DNA of 64,000 nt, taken from contig QRDG01000618.1 of assembly GCA_012064385.1 (NCBI GenBank), positions 1-64,000 of the forward strand, read 5' to 3'. The notes beneath the pieces are model-generated. The model ran no database searches. It worked only from the letters and a program-made list of their open reading frames with translations, and was not told the DNA's origin. Positions 42,098 to 53,050 of the stretch are shown in pieces. A program made the translations under genes and the position numbers. Position 1 is the first letter of the stretch; the number at the start of each line of letters is the position of its first letter. Origin of the DNA: Puccinellia tenuiflora (lineage: Eukaryota > Streptophyta > Magnoliopsida > Poales > Poaceae).

Positions 42098-42462
42098 ACT
42101 ATGCGGTGCTCGTAGTTCAAATCATGCCCACTTCCAGCGAAATCGGCAGGATCTTGTATTGTGAATTTGCAGTAGCTAAGTATGTTTTCATGTCCAAACC
42201 CAGGGTTATATGTACCTATATTATGGTCTACTATTTTCCATCTCATTGGACGTTCCTCTTTCGGTGAGCCGTTTTGGTACCTGCTTAACAAAAACAGCCT
42301 GTTTTGACACTTAAAAAATGGAAAATGTGTTTTTTATTCAACAAAAACCCTAAACCCCGTACCCAACACTATTCTACAACCAAGATACAGCAGTGTGCCA
42401 AGTTTGGCCTCATTCCGACAATTTTTGCTATGTCAAGGGTCATACCCTAGCTCATTTCAGTC
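42098..42462. repeat. Internal duplication of MULE1, copy 2
   Basis: Same segment as 41447-41790 plus a 21-bp insertion or retained sequence containing CCCACTTCCAGC. Low divergence suggests a recent event inside the transposon. Confidence 0.85.
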
Positions 42463-42619
42463 ATGGTCAAACCTCTTTGAAACCCTGTTGACCATCTCCA
42501 AACCAGAGCACCACACTACAACCGTCAGAAATGGTCTTCTACAAGTTTTGGCGAGGCGATCCACGAGATGCTGGTTCCTGCAATGTGATTGGCCTATTAT
42601 GAATATGTTCCATATTTAT

Positions 42620-42770
42620 TTCTATTTTTTTGGTGATAAAAAAGGGGAAAAAAGACCAAAACCGCAAAACTCAACTAGTCAACAGGGATCGAACTCGGGT
42701 CGTTGGAACACCAAAACCGCACCCAACGACTGGGCCACTGCCACTGCAGGCTATTGCGTGAGACTTTGCA
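42620..42770 (-). repeat. Candidate tRNA-derived SINE in MULE1
   Basis: On the minus strand an A-box-like TGGCCCAGTCGTTGG (42731-42745) is followed about 45 bases on by a B-box-like GAGTTCGATCCC (42685-42696). The downstream end is T-rich and short on complexity. Spacing and order fit an internal RNA polymerase III promoter of a SINE. It is too short and altered to be a tRNA gene. Confidence 0.45.
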
Positions 42771-42912
42771 CTTCCTTTCACCTCTGCGTTAATGCACGCA
42801 TGCACATACTATGAAGCCTAATTAATTCGCGTCTTTAAATAGTGCCTCATTGCCTCCTCCTCCCTCCCGCCCCATTCTTCTCATCCCTCTCCAGCCTCCT
42901 CCCTCTAGCAAC

Positions 42913-43344
42913 ATGGCGACCAGCCCATTGTCTCTCCCTTCCAGCCCCGAGCCCTTCAGCGACGAGGACAACCACCCAGAGCCGCGCGGCTGGTGGGAGG
43001 CGCCGGAGATGGAAGCTCCGAGGCGTCGGTGTGGCCAGCGACGCCGGCGAGGCAAAGCCCCCGTCGAGTCGGAGGGCCCCTTCGTCCACAACCCCACCCC
43101 CGACGACGTCAAGAAGATGGCCCGCTCCGAGAAGGCCCTTGAACTCCGCCTAGACTTCCTGGAGAAGCAGGAGAGGAAGGAACTCGCCGCCGAGGAGAGG
43201 AAGGCGGCGAAGGAGTGGCGCCCCGTCCCGACACACTGGGACAGGGCCATGAAGCGGCTCCGGGAGGACAATCTCTGGGCCTTGTCCAACGCCGAGATGG
43301 CGGACAGGGCGGCGGAGTGGAGGAAGGCGGCCGGTGGCGAGTAG
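42913..43344 (+). CDS. Unknown 143-residue ORF inside MULE1
   Basis: An intact ORF with a strong start context (CAACATGGCG) and a TATA-like TTTAAATAG about 80 bases upstream. An in-frame ATG at 42850 would add 21 Pro-rich residues. The N-terminus is Ser/Pro/acidic (SLPSSPEPFSDEDNHPE). Residues 35-60 are Arg-rich. The C-terminal two thirds is a charged helix with KKMARSEKALELRLDFLEKQ and an aromatic cluster WRPVPTHWDRAMKRL. I do not recognise the family. GC content is much higher than in the surrounding transposon, which suggests a host gene segment captured by the MULE. No intron is evident. Confidence 0.55.
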   Translation: MATSPLSLPSSPEPFSDEDNHPEPRGWWEAPEMEAPRRRCGQRRRRGKAPVESEGPFVHNPTPDDVKKMARSEKALELRLDFLEKQERKELAAEERKAAKEWRPVPTHWDRAMKRLREDNLWALSNAEMADRAAEWRKAAGGE

Positions 43345-44356
43345 GGTTAGGGTTTAGGCCCCGCAGACGAAGGGGCGCCAACGGGTAGGGTTATGGTTTA
43401 GCGCCCTTTATATTTAGGGCCATATATGACATGTAATTTTTCTTTTTTTACTTTAATATATGTAATGTGTAATGTCGGTCGGGCCCCTCTATATATATGT
43501 AATGTGGTTGCCAATGTTTTCTTTGAATCCTTCATGTCCTCAACAAATTCATTTGAATTTTCAGCAATAGCCAACATACTCTTCTCCCCTACTTCAGAGG
43601 CAATGCTAGAAGCATTGTGCTTGGGTATAATATTCCTCCCCGTTACTCTGTGTTCACTGCTGGACCGTCGCTGGTCTTGACGCGTGACGTGCAGTCCAGT
43701 TTGACCCCCGCGTCCCATCGTGTTGTCACGTCAAAACCCAGCACCCCCCCTCTGCCTCTCCGTTTGACCTACCGCTATTTACTCCACCAAATAACTGGCC
43801 ATCATAACACGTCCGCCTAAGCCACCGCCAGATCTCGCCACGTCTCTCGCCGCCACAGCTCTCGATGTCTCTCGCCGCAACATCTAGCCACATCTCTCGA
43901 CGTCTCTCGCCGCAACATCTAGCCACATCTCTTGCCGCCGAAGTCTGTACCGAGGACACTTGAATCGAGCGACGCTACGCATGGCTGGCTGGCTGCTGCG
44001 CGTGGACATTGCATGCATGCATTCATTGACGAGACGGTGGCAAGCGTGCGTGTGCGTGCCTGGCTCTGCGTGGCTGCTATGCGTGCACGAGACATTGGGG
44101 TGGCGCGTTTCAGCGTTTGTATCGTGGCGGTGCGCGCGTGAATGCATGCATGGTAAAGTCAGCGCTGTGCGCATGCACTGCAGGCTAGCTACGTAAACCT
44201 AAAAAGAAACGGAAGCTATGATCTTCGCATGCATAACAGGCTGGATCGGCAAATAAATTAAGGGAATCAGTGAACACGCCACGGCCCAATGGACACAACC
44301 ACGGGCCGAAGAGAATCCATAGAACCACAGCCTAACGGTCCAAACAGCGCCACATG
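43345..44356. other. Right internal region of MULE1
   Basis: No supported gene. 43805-43935 contains a short tandem repeat based on CTCTCGCCGCAACATCTAGC and variants. The stretch 43980-44190 has several ORFs rich in TGCATGCATG motifs without protein character. Confidence 0.5.
43805..43940. repeat. Minisatellite-like repeat in MULE1
   Basis: Repeated TCTCGCCGC and CATCTAGCCACATCTCT units of about 40-45 bp in imperfect tandem. Confidence 0.65.
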
Positions 44357-44528
44357 CCGATCGGCCCCACTCGTCAGAGTTAACGGTCAATGCTTGACCA
44401 ACGGCAAACGTCCAGTTTATCCATTTGTGAGAGTTTCAGCTAACGAAGAGGGGAAAAGTGATCAAAAGTTAAGAACGTGGGCATGGCTGAGTAGTACTAA
44501 GGAACTAGGGGCACAGAAATAGAAAACC
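44357..44528 (-). repeat. Right terminal inverted repeat of MULE1
   Basis: The reverse complement starts GGTTTTCTATTTCTGTGCCC and matches 40398-40570. It is followed by the CTAATTAG duplication. Confidence 0.85.
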
Positions 44529-44536
44529 CTAATTAG

Positions 44537-47118
44537 ATCCCACTCAGTTTCTTATGCACTTTCTCGATATTTTGGACTCCTCCAAAATCTTTAACTCTTA
44601 AAATCGAGAACTCATATACGAAACACTAGTACTTTGCTAGCATCTATCCACTTGACTTTAAGCACAACTACACCATGTAGTTAACAACATTGAATATGTT
44701 AAAGATCTTTACCTCTTGTGCCTTTGTCCAGTAAGTTTTATTTATTCCTTACAAACCCTTTTGAAGAATAAATATGTGAAATAGCGCTTTCACAAAATCA
44801 AGTAACAATTACTTCGTGATTCAAACTTAATATAGGATGACTCTTAGTCACTTTCGTATTTAAGGCTTCTATTTCTTATTTGTAGTTTCGTAGGTATGTC
44901 TTGTTTCTCAAACATGACAAGTAAATCATGAATATTATTCTGTAACCTGACAAAATACAATATTCTTGAATCCTACTTCTTTCAGAAAAACTTAACTCAA
45001 AATTCAATGATCACTATCATTAATTTTTCTTTTAAATATCAAGTCTAAACCATTAATGCACTTTTCAAAATGTGCCACTTGATAATTAAAAACAAGATCA
45101 ACCATCTTGATTTAAGTCTCTTTATTCCATCAATCTTCTTTATCAATGAAACTCTTTTCACGATAAACCACTAAAACCTTTAGCACAACCAACAAATTGA
45201 TTTGCTCCTTTTAGTCTCATATTGTGGAATCTTATTCATAGTCACACTTATGAATATACTACAACATTATTCGTAATAGGCTCTAATTATCTCATAATCA
45301 TTGAAACCTCCTTTTCTCATAACTCATATGAAAAATATATGCGAATCGTACATAGACCCTTATTTCTAAACGGAGTGTTATCAAATGAATCTAAATGTTA
45401 CAAATAAACCCTAATAAGGAAAACCCCTTTTATTTTATCAGACCACATGATATCTATTATAATGTGATTACAATATTTAGGGCGCATCAAAACGTCTTTT
45501 GAATAAAATCTAAATATTGCAATTCGCGAAAACACTTTTCACAAGTCTTCATACTAAAACAATAACTCAAATATTTTGTCTCTTTTGATCAAATCGAAAA
45601 GACTCAATTTTCTCGTTAACTTAACATCCTTAACTCCAGATTTTATTTGATCTCATCAAATATCATAACTTGAATAAATACATCTATTTACTCATTTATG
45701 ATGGAGCGCACAAAATAATGACATCTAACATTTGCTGAAAATACAACCAACACTTGTGTTTATTTTTGGCAACTCATGGCACTCTTCCAAAGGGTGGCAT
45801 CTTATTCACACTACTTCAAAATAAGGCGCATGTGTTAAACATCAAAATGTTCTTCACAATACTTAGCATGAATAAATAAAATGTCATTGTTGAGTTTTAG
45901 ATATTTTTAGTATGTTTCATATTTATAAATGTTCAACCAATTTATCATCTAGATTACTATATGAATAATACACTTATAATCGAAACTTGTGATTTCAAAA
46001 AGAATTACTCATGAAAATAGAACAACCATTGTCTTTAACATGAATAACCGTCTCACATAAGTAAGGCACACTAATCAAAATCACACTTAATTCGATCACA
46101 AAACTTATTCAAATCCTCTAATCAAAATGATAAATGTAGAGACAGATCGTTGCCAGCATCAACTCCTTGATTGCCACCATTCCGCAACGTCTTCCTAGAT
46201 CCTTTATGCAAATCTCAAGTAGCAGGTTCTGTTTTCATAAAACATAATGAGTATCAAATACTTATCGAAACCGCCACAATTGCAATTTGGACTTGAACAC
46301 TTATAACTTGTATATCAATATATACTTTCTGCATTGTCAACTTCTCTTGCTATGGGTTCCACTTTGACATGACGTAGCCGAGACACAAACTCATAGAAAG
46401 TGATCAAATCCCTTCCTATGACATAGGCTCCGGCATAATTCTTGAAGCTGGGGAGAAGCTAGCGTAGCACCCCATCTATCGCGAAATCGCCATTCATCTC
46501 GTAGTTCCAAACAAGCACTAGACGATGATGTATCTCATGCATTATCCTCAGGTGTTGTTCCAAGCAAGTGTTCTCTTCCATCTTGAGTGAAAGAAAAACC
46601 GTTCAGACATTCGAACCTTACAATTCTAACTTGTGCTGGGAACCTATTTTTCAGCTCACCAACAATCTTCATTGCAGTCAAGTTCTTGAATTGTCTACTT
46701 AGGTCAGAATTCATGAAGGTGCACATCATCCACTTGACTTTCAAGTAGGTGGTTCAAAACCACTCCATGTACTCTTCATAGCTTGCAGAAATCTTTGGGC
46801 ATTCTTCTAATAATGGCTCATCTAACACGTAGAGCTCAGCATTGGTGTGTAGGACTTCTTTAAGATGCAGGCACTACTCAACAAATTTGACCCATCGAGA
46901 CGCAGTTTTTCAGCAACCAATAGAGTACCGTAGTCAACCATGATCTACAAGGATTTTTGCAAAGACATCTTAGGAGTTTTGTTTATGATAATTTTAGTTC
47001 ATCTTAATCAAAATTACTACATGAACTCCCACTAAACTCAACATCTATCAGGTTGTTTTAGTGACACACGATCCAAATCCACTACACCACAACCGATCAT
47101 CACGTGAGATGATGTAGC
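44537..47118 (-). pseudogene. Decayed internal region of element F with gag remnant
   Basis: Continues element F after MULE1. It is AT-rich and without long ORFs up to about 46350. On the minus strand 46740-46370 then reads gag-like sequence (SRQFKNLTAMKIVGELKNRF, FECLNGFSFTQDGREHLLG) in shifting frames, consistent with an Angela-type gag. Element G begins at 47119. Confidence 0.5.
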
Positions 47119-48808
47119 TGTAGGGTCGCAGCATGGAAAACAAAAATTTTCCTACGCACAAGATACGGAATAAACCCAACACAAGATCCAATCTATGAGA
47201 TGTTGGTAGCAAGAAGGAGATCGAATCTCACCCTCGAAGAAAACCGTAAGCGTTTTGTCGAGGCAGGGGTTGGCTAGTCGATCCCCGCAACTAGACTCGT
47301 CTAGTCGCGAGGAGATGTATTATCCAAGCGTCGCAAGAGCAACACCTCCGAGAGATCCACACGTACAGCTCGATGAAGACTCCACGCTCTTGATCCCGCA
47401 AGAGTTGGTGGAGGGGCTCGCGAGATCAGCAGCACGACGACGGTGGCGTGGTGTGTATGGTGGAGATCCGACAGGGCTTCGCCAAGCGGTGTCGGGGAGA
47501 GAGGAGGTGGAGGTGGAGCAGCAATGGTGGAGGGAGGCGGCGGCTTGGGGGGAGCCTTGGGGTGCCGCACCCCTCCCCTTGCCCCTCCTTATATAGGAGG
47601 CCAAGGGGGTGCGCCCCTCCCTCTCCTAGGGCCGGCGGCTAGGGGGGAGGCTTGCCCCCCAAGCAAGCCCCCTAGGGTTAGGGTTAGGGAGGCCGGCCCC
47701 CTCCCCTCTTGGGCCTCACGCATGGGCCCCTTGGGGCTGGGTGGTGCGGCTGGCCCTAGGCCAGTCCACTACCCTTTTATCCCATGTGGGCCCCATACTC
47801 CTATGGGTCCACTTCTAGACCCCTCTAGAACCTTCTAGAAATTTCCGGTACTTTACCGATAAATTCCCGAACCATTTCGATACCTCCGGAAACCACTTTC
47901 CTTATATGAATCTTATTCTCCGGACCACTCCGGAACTCCTCGTGACGTCTGGGATCCTATCCGGGACTCCGAATCAATATTCATTCTCACCATCATTTAT
48001 CTCGAACCCTAACTACATCGAACGTTAAGTGTGTGACTCTGCGGGTTCGTGAATATGTCATATTAATAGCGGGACCGGGATGCCCATATTAATTCCTACA
48101 TATTCGACGAAGTACTTTACCAGTCGAACCACAATGTCTGGGATTCAAATAATCCATATACGATTCATTTTGTTTCACGATATATTACTTGTCCGAGATT
48201 CAATCCATCGATATCTCCATATCTGATTAATCTCGTTACCGACAAGTTCTCTTTACTCGTTCCCATAGAATAGGATCCCTTATGACTAGCCACTTAGTCA
48301 TATGCTTGTAAGCGTTTGGATGCTATACTACCAAGAGGGCCCAAAGATATCTATCCAACTGTTGGACGAACAAATCCTAGTCTTGATTCATGTCACCCAA
48401 CAACTTATCATCAGAATACCTGAAAGCCACCTTTATAATCACCCAGTTAAGTGACGTTTGATGTCCACAAAGCACTCCTCCGATAAGCGGGAGTAACATA
48501 ATCTCATGGTCTAAGGAAACTATATTTGACATCTATTTAATTTGAGTCTTGTCCATCATATCATCTCCCATGATATAAATTTCGTTTATCAAGTGATTCA
48601 TAAATCCATGGTTAGGAAACGTCTAACCATCACTCAATCAAACGAACTAGTCACAAGAGGAAAGACTAGGGACACATTACCGTTTATATTCCACACATGT
48701 ATTTGTTTCCGCTTAATATAATTCTAGCATGGATATAAACATTTATCATGAACGGGAAATATGATAAACAACAATCTTTATTATTGCCTCTTGGGCATAT
48801 TCCCAACA
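47119..48808 (-). repeat. 3' LTR of element G (1690 bp)
   Basis: The minus strand starts TGTTGGGAATATGCCCAAG and ends ...GCGACCCTACA, the diagnostic ends of BARE/WIS/Angela LTRs. It is flanked on the right by GTCTCCCACTTGC, the complement of the polypurine tract. Confidence 0.9.
47589..47595 (-). promoter_or_regulatory. TATA box in element G LTR
   Basis: The minus strand reads TATATAAGG, the well-known promoter position of BARE-type LTRs. Confidence 0.65.
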
Positions 48809-48823
48809 GTCTCCCACTTGCAC
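48809..48823 (-). other. Polypurine tract of element G
   Basis: The minus strand reads GTGCAAGTGGGAGAC directly before the LTR start. Confidence 0.8.
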
Positions 48824-48841
48824 TAGAGTCAATAATCTAGT

Positions 48842-50896
48842 TTACATATCAAGCAACCTAACACCCATGGCCTCTCGGTGTTGATCATGTTTTGCTCGTG
48901 GAAGAGGTTTAGTCAACGGGTCTTCCACATTCAGATCCGTGTGCACCTTGCAAATCTCAATGTCACCTTCCTTGACATTCTCACGCAAATTGTGATAGCG
49001 GCGCTTAATATGCTTGGTATTCTTGTGTGAAGTTGGGTCCTTGGCAAGAGTTATTGCACCTGTATTATCACAGTACAGGGCCAGAGGTCTTGAAGCACTT
49101 GGAACCACGCTCAGCTCTGAGAGGAACTCCTTCATCCAGACTGCTTCACTTGCTGCCGACGAGGCTGCAACATACTCTGCTTCTGTTGAAGATTTCGCCA
49201 CCACGCTCTGCTTGGAACTTCTCCAACTCACAGCGCCACCATTTAGAATAAACACGTATCCGGACTGAGACTTCGAATCATCCGGATCTGTATCCCAACT
49301 AGCATCGACGTAACCCCTTACGACAAGCTCTTGGTCACTTCCATAAACGAGAAACATTTCCTTAGTTCTATTCAGATACTTAAGGATATTCTTGACAGTT
49401 GTCCAGTGTTCCACTCCTGGATCACTTTGGTACCTGCTAGTCAAACTTACAGCATGGCACACATCTGGTCTAGTACATAGCATGGCATACATGATAGAGC
49501 CTATCGCAGAGGCATAAGGAACATTGTTCATTATCTCTCTATCATCTGCCGTAACAGGACTCTGAGTCTTACTCAAAACCTTTCCTTGCAACATTGGTAA
49601 GAACCCCTTCTTTGAATTTTCCATTCTGAACTTCTTCAGAACTTTGTCAAGGTATGTACTCTGTGAAAGCCCTATTAGGCATTTTGATCTATCTCTATAG
49701 ATTTTGATGCCTAAAATATACGCTGCTTCGCCAAGATCTTTCATTGAAAAACTCTTATTCAAATAAGCCTTTACACTTTCCAGTAGTGTAATATCATTTC
49801 CAATCAATAATATGTCATCCACATATAGTATCAGAAATGCAACTGAACTCCCACTCACTTTCTTGTAAATACAGGCTTCTCCATAAGTTTGGACAAATCC
49901 AAACCCTTTGATCACTTCATCAAACCGGAGATTCCAACTTCGCGATGCTTGCTTCAGTCCATAAATGGATCTCTGAAGTTTGCATACCTTGTTAGCATCC
50001 TTTGGATCAACAAAACCTTCGGGTTGTACCATGTACAACTCTTCCTTAATATGACCATTAAGGAACGTGGTCTTCACATCCATTTGCCAAATTTCATAGT
50101 CATAATATGCGGCAATTGCTAACATAACCCGGACAGATTTCAGCATCGCTACTGGTGAGAATGTCTCATCGTAGTCAACTCCTTGAATTTGTCGGAAACC
50201 TTTTGCGACAAGTCGAGCTTTATACACGGTGACGTTTCCGTCAGCGTCTGTCTTTCTTTTCAATATCCATTTGTTCTCAACAGCCTTATGGTCTTTAGGC
50301 AGATCCACCAAAGTCCATACTTGGTTCTCATACATGGATTCAATTTCGGATTTCATGGCTCCTAGCCATTTATCGGAGTCTGGGCTCATCATCGCTTCAT
50401 CATAATTCGCAGGTTCATCATTGTCTAACAACATGACATTCATGACAGGGTTGTACCAATCAGGAGCGGTACGTTCCCTTGTTGACCTGCAAGGTTCAAT
50501 AGCAGCTTTGACTGGAGCAGCATGATCACCATCATTTGCTCCTTCTTCAGGTGGCGAATGCTGCTCTGGAACATCTTCCAGTTCTGCGCTACTCGGCATC
50601 TCAAGAACAGGTTCGATAACCTCGTCAAGCTCTACTTTCCTCCCACTCACTTCTTTCAAGAGAAACTCCTTCTCTAGAAAGGAACCGTTCTTGGCAACAA
50701 ATATCTTGCCCTCAGTTCTGTGGTAGAAGGTATACCCAATAGTTTCCTTAGGGTATCCGATGAAGACGCATTTTTCCGACTTGGGTTCGAGCTTATCAGG
50801 TTGAAGTCTTTTCACATAAGGCTCACACCCCCCAAATTTTAAGAAATGATAACTTTGGCTTCTTGCCAAACCATAACTCATATGGAGTCGTCTCAA
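48842..50896 (-). CDS. Copia integrase C-terminus, reverse transcriptase and RNase H of element G
   Basis: An open frame of 684 codons. It starts in the integrase C-terminal region (KCVFIGYPKETIGYTFY), then a linker, then RT with NQVWTLVDLPKDHKAVENKW, YKARLVAKGFRQIQGVDYDE, MDVKTTFLNGHIKEELYM and the catalytic LYVDDILLIGND. RNase H has GYVDASWDTDPDDSKSQSGY, SSTEAEYVAASSAASEAVWM and CDNTGAITLAKDP. The normal pol end RLLDM and stop are at 48842. The frame meets the upstream integrase frame over 50823-50896, where a C run (G run on the sense strand) causes a shift. Apart from that the unit looks usable. Confidence 0.9.
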   Translation of the reverse strand: MRRLHMSYGLARSQSYHFLKFGGCEPYVKRLQPDKLEPKSEKCVFIGYPKETIGYTFYHRTEGKIFVAKNGSFLEKEFLLKEVSGRKVELDEVIEPVLEMPSSAELEDVPEQHSPPEEGANDGDHAAPVKAAIEPCRSTRERTAPDWYNPVMNVMLLDNDEPANYDEAMMSPDSDKWLGAMKSEIESMYENQVWTLVDLPKDHKAVENKWILKRKTDADGNVTVYKARLVAKGFRQIQGVDYDETFSPVAMLKSVRVMLAIAAYYDYEIWQMDVKTTFLNGHIKEELYMVQPEGFVDPKDANKVCKLQRSIYGLKQASRSWNLRFDEVIKGFGFVQTYGEACIYKKVSGSSVAFLILYVDDILLIGNDITLLESVKAYLNKSFSMKDLGEAAYILGIKIYRDRSKCLIGLSQSTYLDKVLKKFRMENSKKGFLPMLQGKVLSKTQSPVTADDREIMNNVPYASAIGSIMYAMLCTRPDVCHAVSLTSRYQSDPGVEHWTTVKNILKYLNRTKEMFLVYGSDQELVVRGYVDASWDTDPDDSKSQSGYVFILNGGAVSWRSSKQSVVAKSSTEAEYVAASSAASEAVWMKEFLSELSVVPSASRPLALYCDNTGAITLAKDPTSHKNTKHIKRRYHNLRENVKEGDIEICKVHTDLNVEDPLTKPLPRAKHDQHREAMGVRLLDM

Positions 50897-51960
50897 CGGA
50901 TTTTGATGGTGCCCTATTTAAAGTGAATGCGGCTGTCTCTAATGCATAGCTCCAAAATGATAGTGGCAGATCGGTGTGAGACATCATAGATCGCACCATA
51001 TCCAATAAAGTACGATTACGACGCTCAGACACACCATTGCGCTGTGGTGTTCCGGATGGCGTAAGTTGTGAAACAATTCCACATGTCTTTAAGTGTGTGT
51101 CAAACTCGTAACTCCAATACTCGCCTCCACGATCAGATCGAAGAAACTTTATTTTCTTGTTACGATGATTCTCAACTTCACTCTGAAATTCTTTGAACTT
51201 TTCAAACGTTTCAGACTTATGTTTCATTAAGTAAATATACCCATATCTACTCAAATCATCTGTGAAGGTCAAGAAATAATGATATCCACTGCGTGAAGCA
51301 ACACTCATTGGTCCACACACATCAGTATGTATGATCTCTAGCAATTTCGTTGCTCTCTCCATCATGCCGGAGAAGGGTGTTCGAGTCATCTTGCCCATAA
51401 GGCATGGTTCGCAAGTTTCAAATGATTCGAAATCAAGTGAATCCAAAAGTCCATCAGAATGGAGTTTCTTCATGCGCTTTACACCAATATGACCTAAACG
51501 GCAGTGCCACATGTATGTGGAATTATCATCATTTAGTTTGTAACATTTAGCATCAATGTTATAAACATGTGTATCATCACTATCGAGATTCAATAGAAAT
51601 AAACCATTCTTCTCATGTGCATGACCATAAAAGATATTATCCATATAAACAGAAACACCAAAGTTCTCTGACTTAAATGAATAACCGTCTCGCAATAAAC
51701 AAGATCCAGATATAATGTTCATGCTCAACGCAGGCACATAATAACAATTATTAAGGTTTAAAACTAATCCTGAAGGTAAACGCAGAGGGAGTGTGCCGAC
51801 AGCAATGACTTCAACTTTTGATCCATTTCCAACGCGCATCGTCACCTCGTCCCTTGCCAAGCGACGTCTATTCCGCAGCTCCTGTTTCGAGTTACATATA
51901 TTAGCAACCGAACCATTATCAAATACCCAGGTGCTACTACGATCACTTGTTAAATACACA
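50823..51960 (-). pseudogene. Copia protease end and integrase of element G
   Basis: Read from 51960, the frame has the protease active-site segment WVFDNGSVANICNSKQEL. The usual D-T-G or D-S-G is D-N-G here, which probably inactivates it. Integrase follows: HCRLGHIGVKRMKKLH and CEPCLMGKMT form the HHCC site, and the acids are in HTDVCGPM, LRSDRGGEYW and QRNGVSERRNRTLLDM. The frame ends after FLKIWGV at 50823 because of an indel in the CCCCCC run near 50830. Codons upstream of 51960 continue across MULE2 (56562 on), as shown by the CDIHV/IDVYLTS reading. Confidence 0.85.
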
Positions 51961-51964
51961 TCAA

Positions 51965-51972
51965 TAACATGT
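51965..51972. other. Target-site duplication TAACATGT of MULE2 (left copy)
   Basis: Repeated at 56554-56561. With one copy removed, the element G frame reads continuously from gag into protease, confirming the boundary. Confidence 0.85.
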
Positions 51973-52159
51973 AGGGTCATTTAATGGATTGCCCTTAGCA
52001 GCCTCGCTGAACTCATTTTTTCCCCTAGTTCCGAATCGTGCTCAGTTTTGCCCTTAGTTCGGTCGCAGCTACTGCCAAACGACAAGTCTGAAGTCCATTC
52101 CGTTTGAACGTTAACTTCTGACGGGTGGGACCCACATGTCATGGATTTAATAATTTCAG
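51973..52159 (+). repeat. Left terminal inverted repeat of MULE2
   Basis: Starts AGGGTCATTTAATGG and includes GTTAACTTCTGACGGGTGGG near 52110, which is mirrored at the right end. Confidence 0.75.
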
Positions 52160-53050
52160 TCGGGTCAATGCATTGACCGTTATCTGCTAATGAGTGGGAC
52201 CCACATGCCCTTGCTGAAAATAAACAAACACACCCACCTTTCTCTCTCTTAAACGTGGGACCAAGGCAACAAAAGGAAAGTAAAAAAAGGCAACAAAGGG
52301 AAATAGAAAAATAGTCCTGGCCGTGCCGGCGGCCCTCGACACCGGAGCAGAGCCGACCTCGACGCCGGCGGAGCGAGGGCGGCGCGGCCGAAACGGCGGC
52401 GGCGTGCGTCGCGGTGGTGTCCTGCTCCAACTGCCGCTTCAAGTGCTGGCTTCTCCGTCCACGATGCTCCATCCGCTCATGGTCGTCTCCCTCACCCGGA
52501 GCTCCACCCCGCGGTCTTTGCCGTCCACGACGACCTCAGGAGGCAAGCGACAGGGAAAAGATGCATATGAGGATCAGTTGCTCACCCTAGTCGTCTAGTA
52601 TTATCAATTGGGGCGGAGGATCTCTAAGGCGCTCGATATCATCCGCGGCGAGCTTCGGCCGGTGGTGAAGGGGACGAGCTGATTCCGACTGCCCCAACTC
52701 GAACCAGTGCCACATTGGGCTCCGCCGGGTCCTACTATCCCTCCACGCGAAAGGACGCGACCCGGGATGGACTAAAACGTCGGGATCGACGCCGTCTTCC
52801 TCACCTCCGACCGAAGGTCGCCGTGCTCAATTCGCTTCCTTATGACCTCCCCCGACCTCTAAATCCACTCTATTTTGTTCCACGAGAGCCTATGGTCCTA
52901 ACGGGCAAGTTTTTATGCGCGAGGGATGGCTTATCCGATGACCACGACCGGGCGGCGCCGTCGGTATTTTGTCGAGCACCTTGTGGGCGTGCTCTGGACA
53001 TGGCCATGTCGGCATCAGTGCGTTCCGGGATATTCCTAACGATTTAGGAA
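52160..53050. other. GC-rich segment of MULE2, possible captured gene fragments
   Basis: Short ORFs lie on both strands (52323-52598 and 52715-53047 plus, 51981-52472 minus). None shows a recognisable domain. Composition differs sharply from the AT-rich arrays that follow, so host gene fragments are possible but not shown. Confidence 0.4.

Larger units (their letters stand above)
40398..44528 (+). mobile_element. MULE1: Mutator-type DNA transposon, 4.1 kb, with long terminal inverted repeats
   Basis: About 173-bp inverted repeats (40398-40570 and 44357-44528) and an 8-bp target duplication identify it. The interior holds a short spliced exon pair resembling the N-terminus of a Mutator transposase, a large internal duplication, a SINE-like segment and an unrelated 143-codon ORF. 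No catalytic transposase domain (DDE core, SWIM or CCHC finger) is seen, so it is probably non-autonomous. Strand is given by the reading direction of the ORFs. Confidence 0.8.
37453..47118 (-). mobile_element. Element F: Angela/BARE-type Copia element, decayed, 5' part outside the window
   Basis: The 3' LTR (37453-39234) is followed inwards by the AAGTGGGAGA polypurine tract. The internal region (39235-40389 and 44537-47118) is split by MULE1 and then cut by element G at 47119. The interior starts with sequence matching the pol end of element G, then degenerates. A gag-like remnant on the minus strand at 46535-46744 encodes LSRQFKNLTAMKIVGEL and FPAQVRIVRFECLNGFSF. No intact pol is present. 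It inserted into the LINE. Confidence 0.75.

Noticed and set aside
42620..42770. A tRNA gene
   Set aside because: A- and B-box-like motifs are present, but no cloverleaf acceptor stem or anticodon arm can be paired, so a SINE is the better reading.
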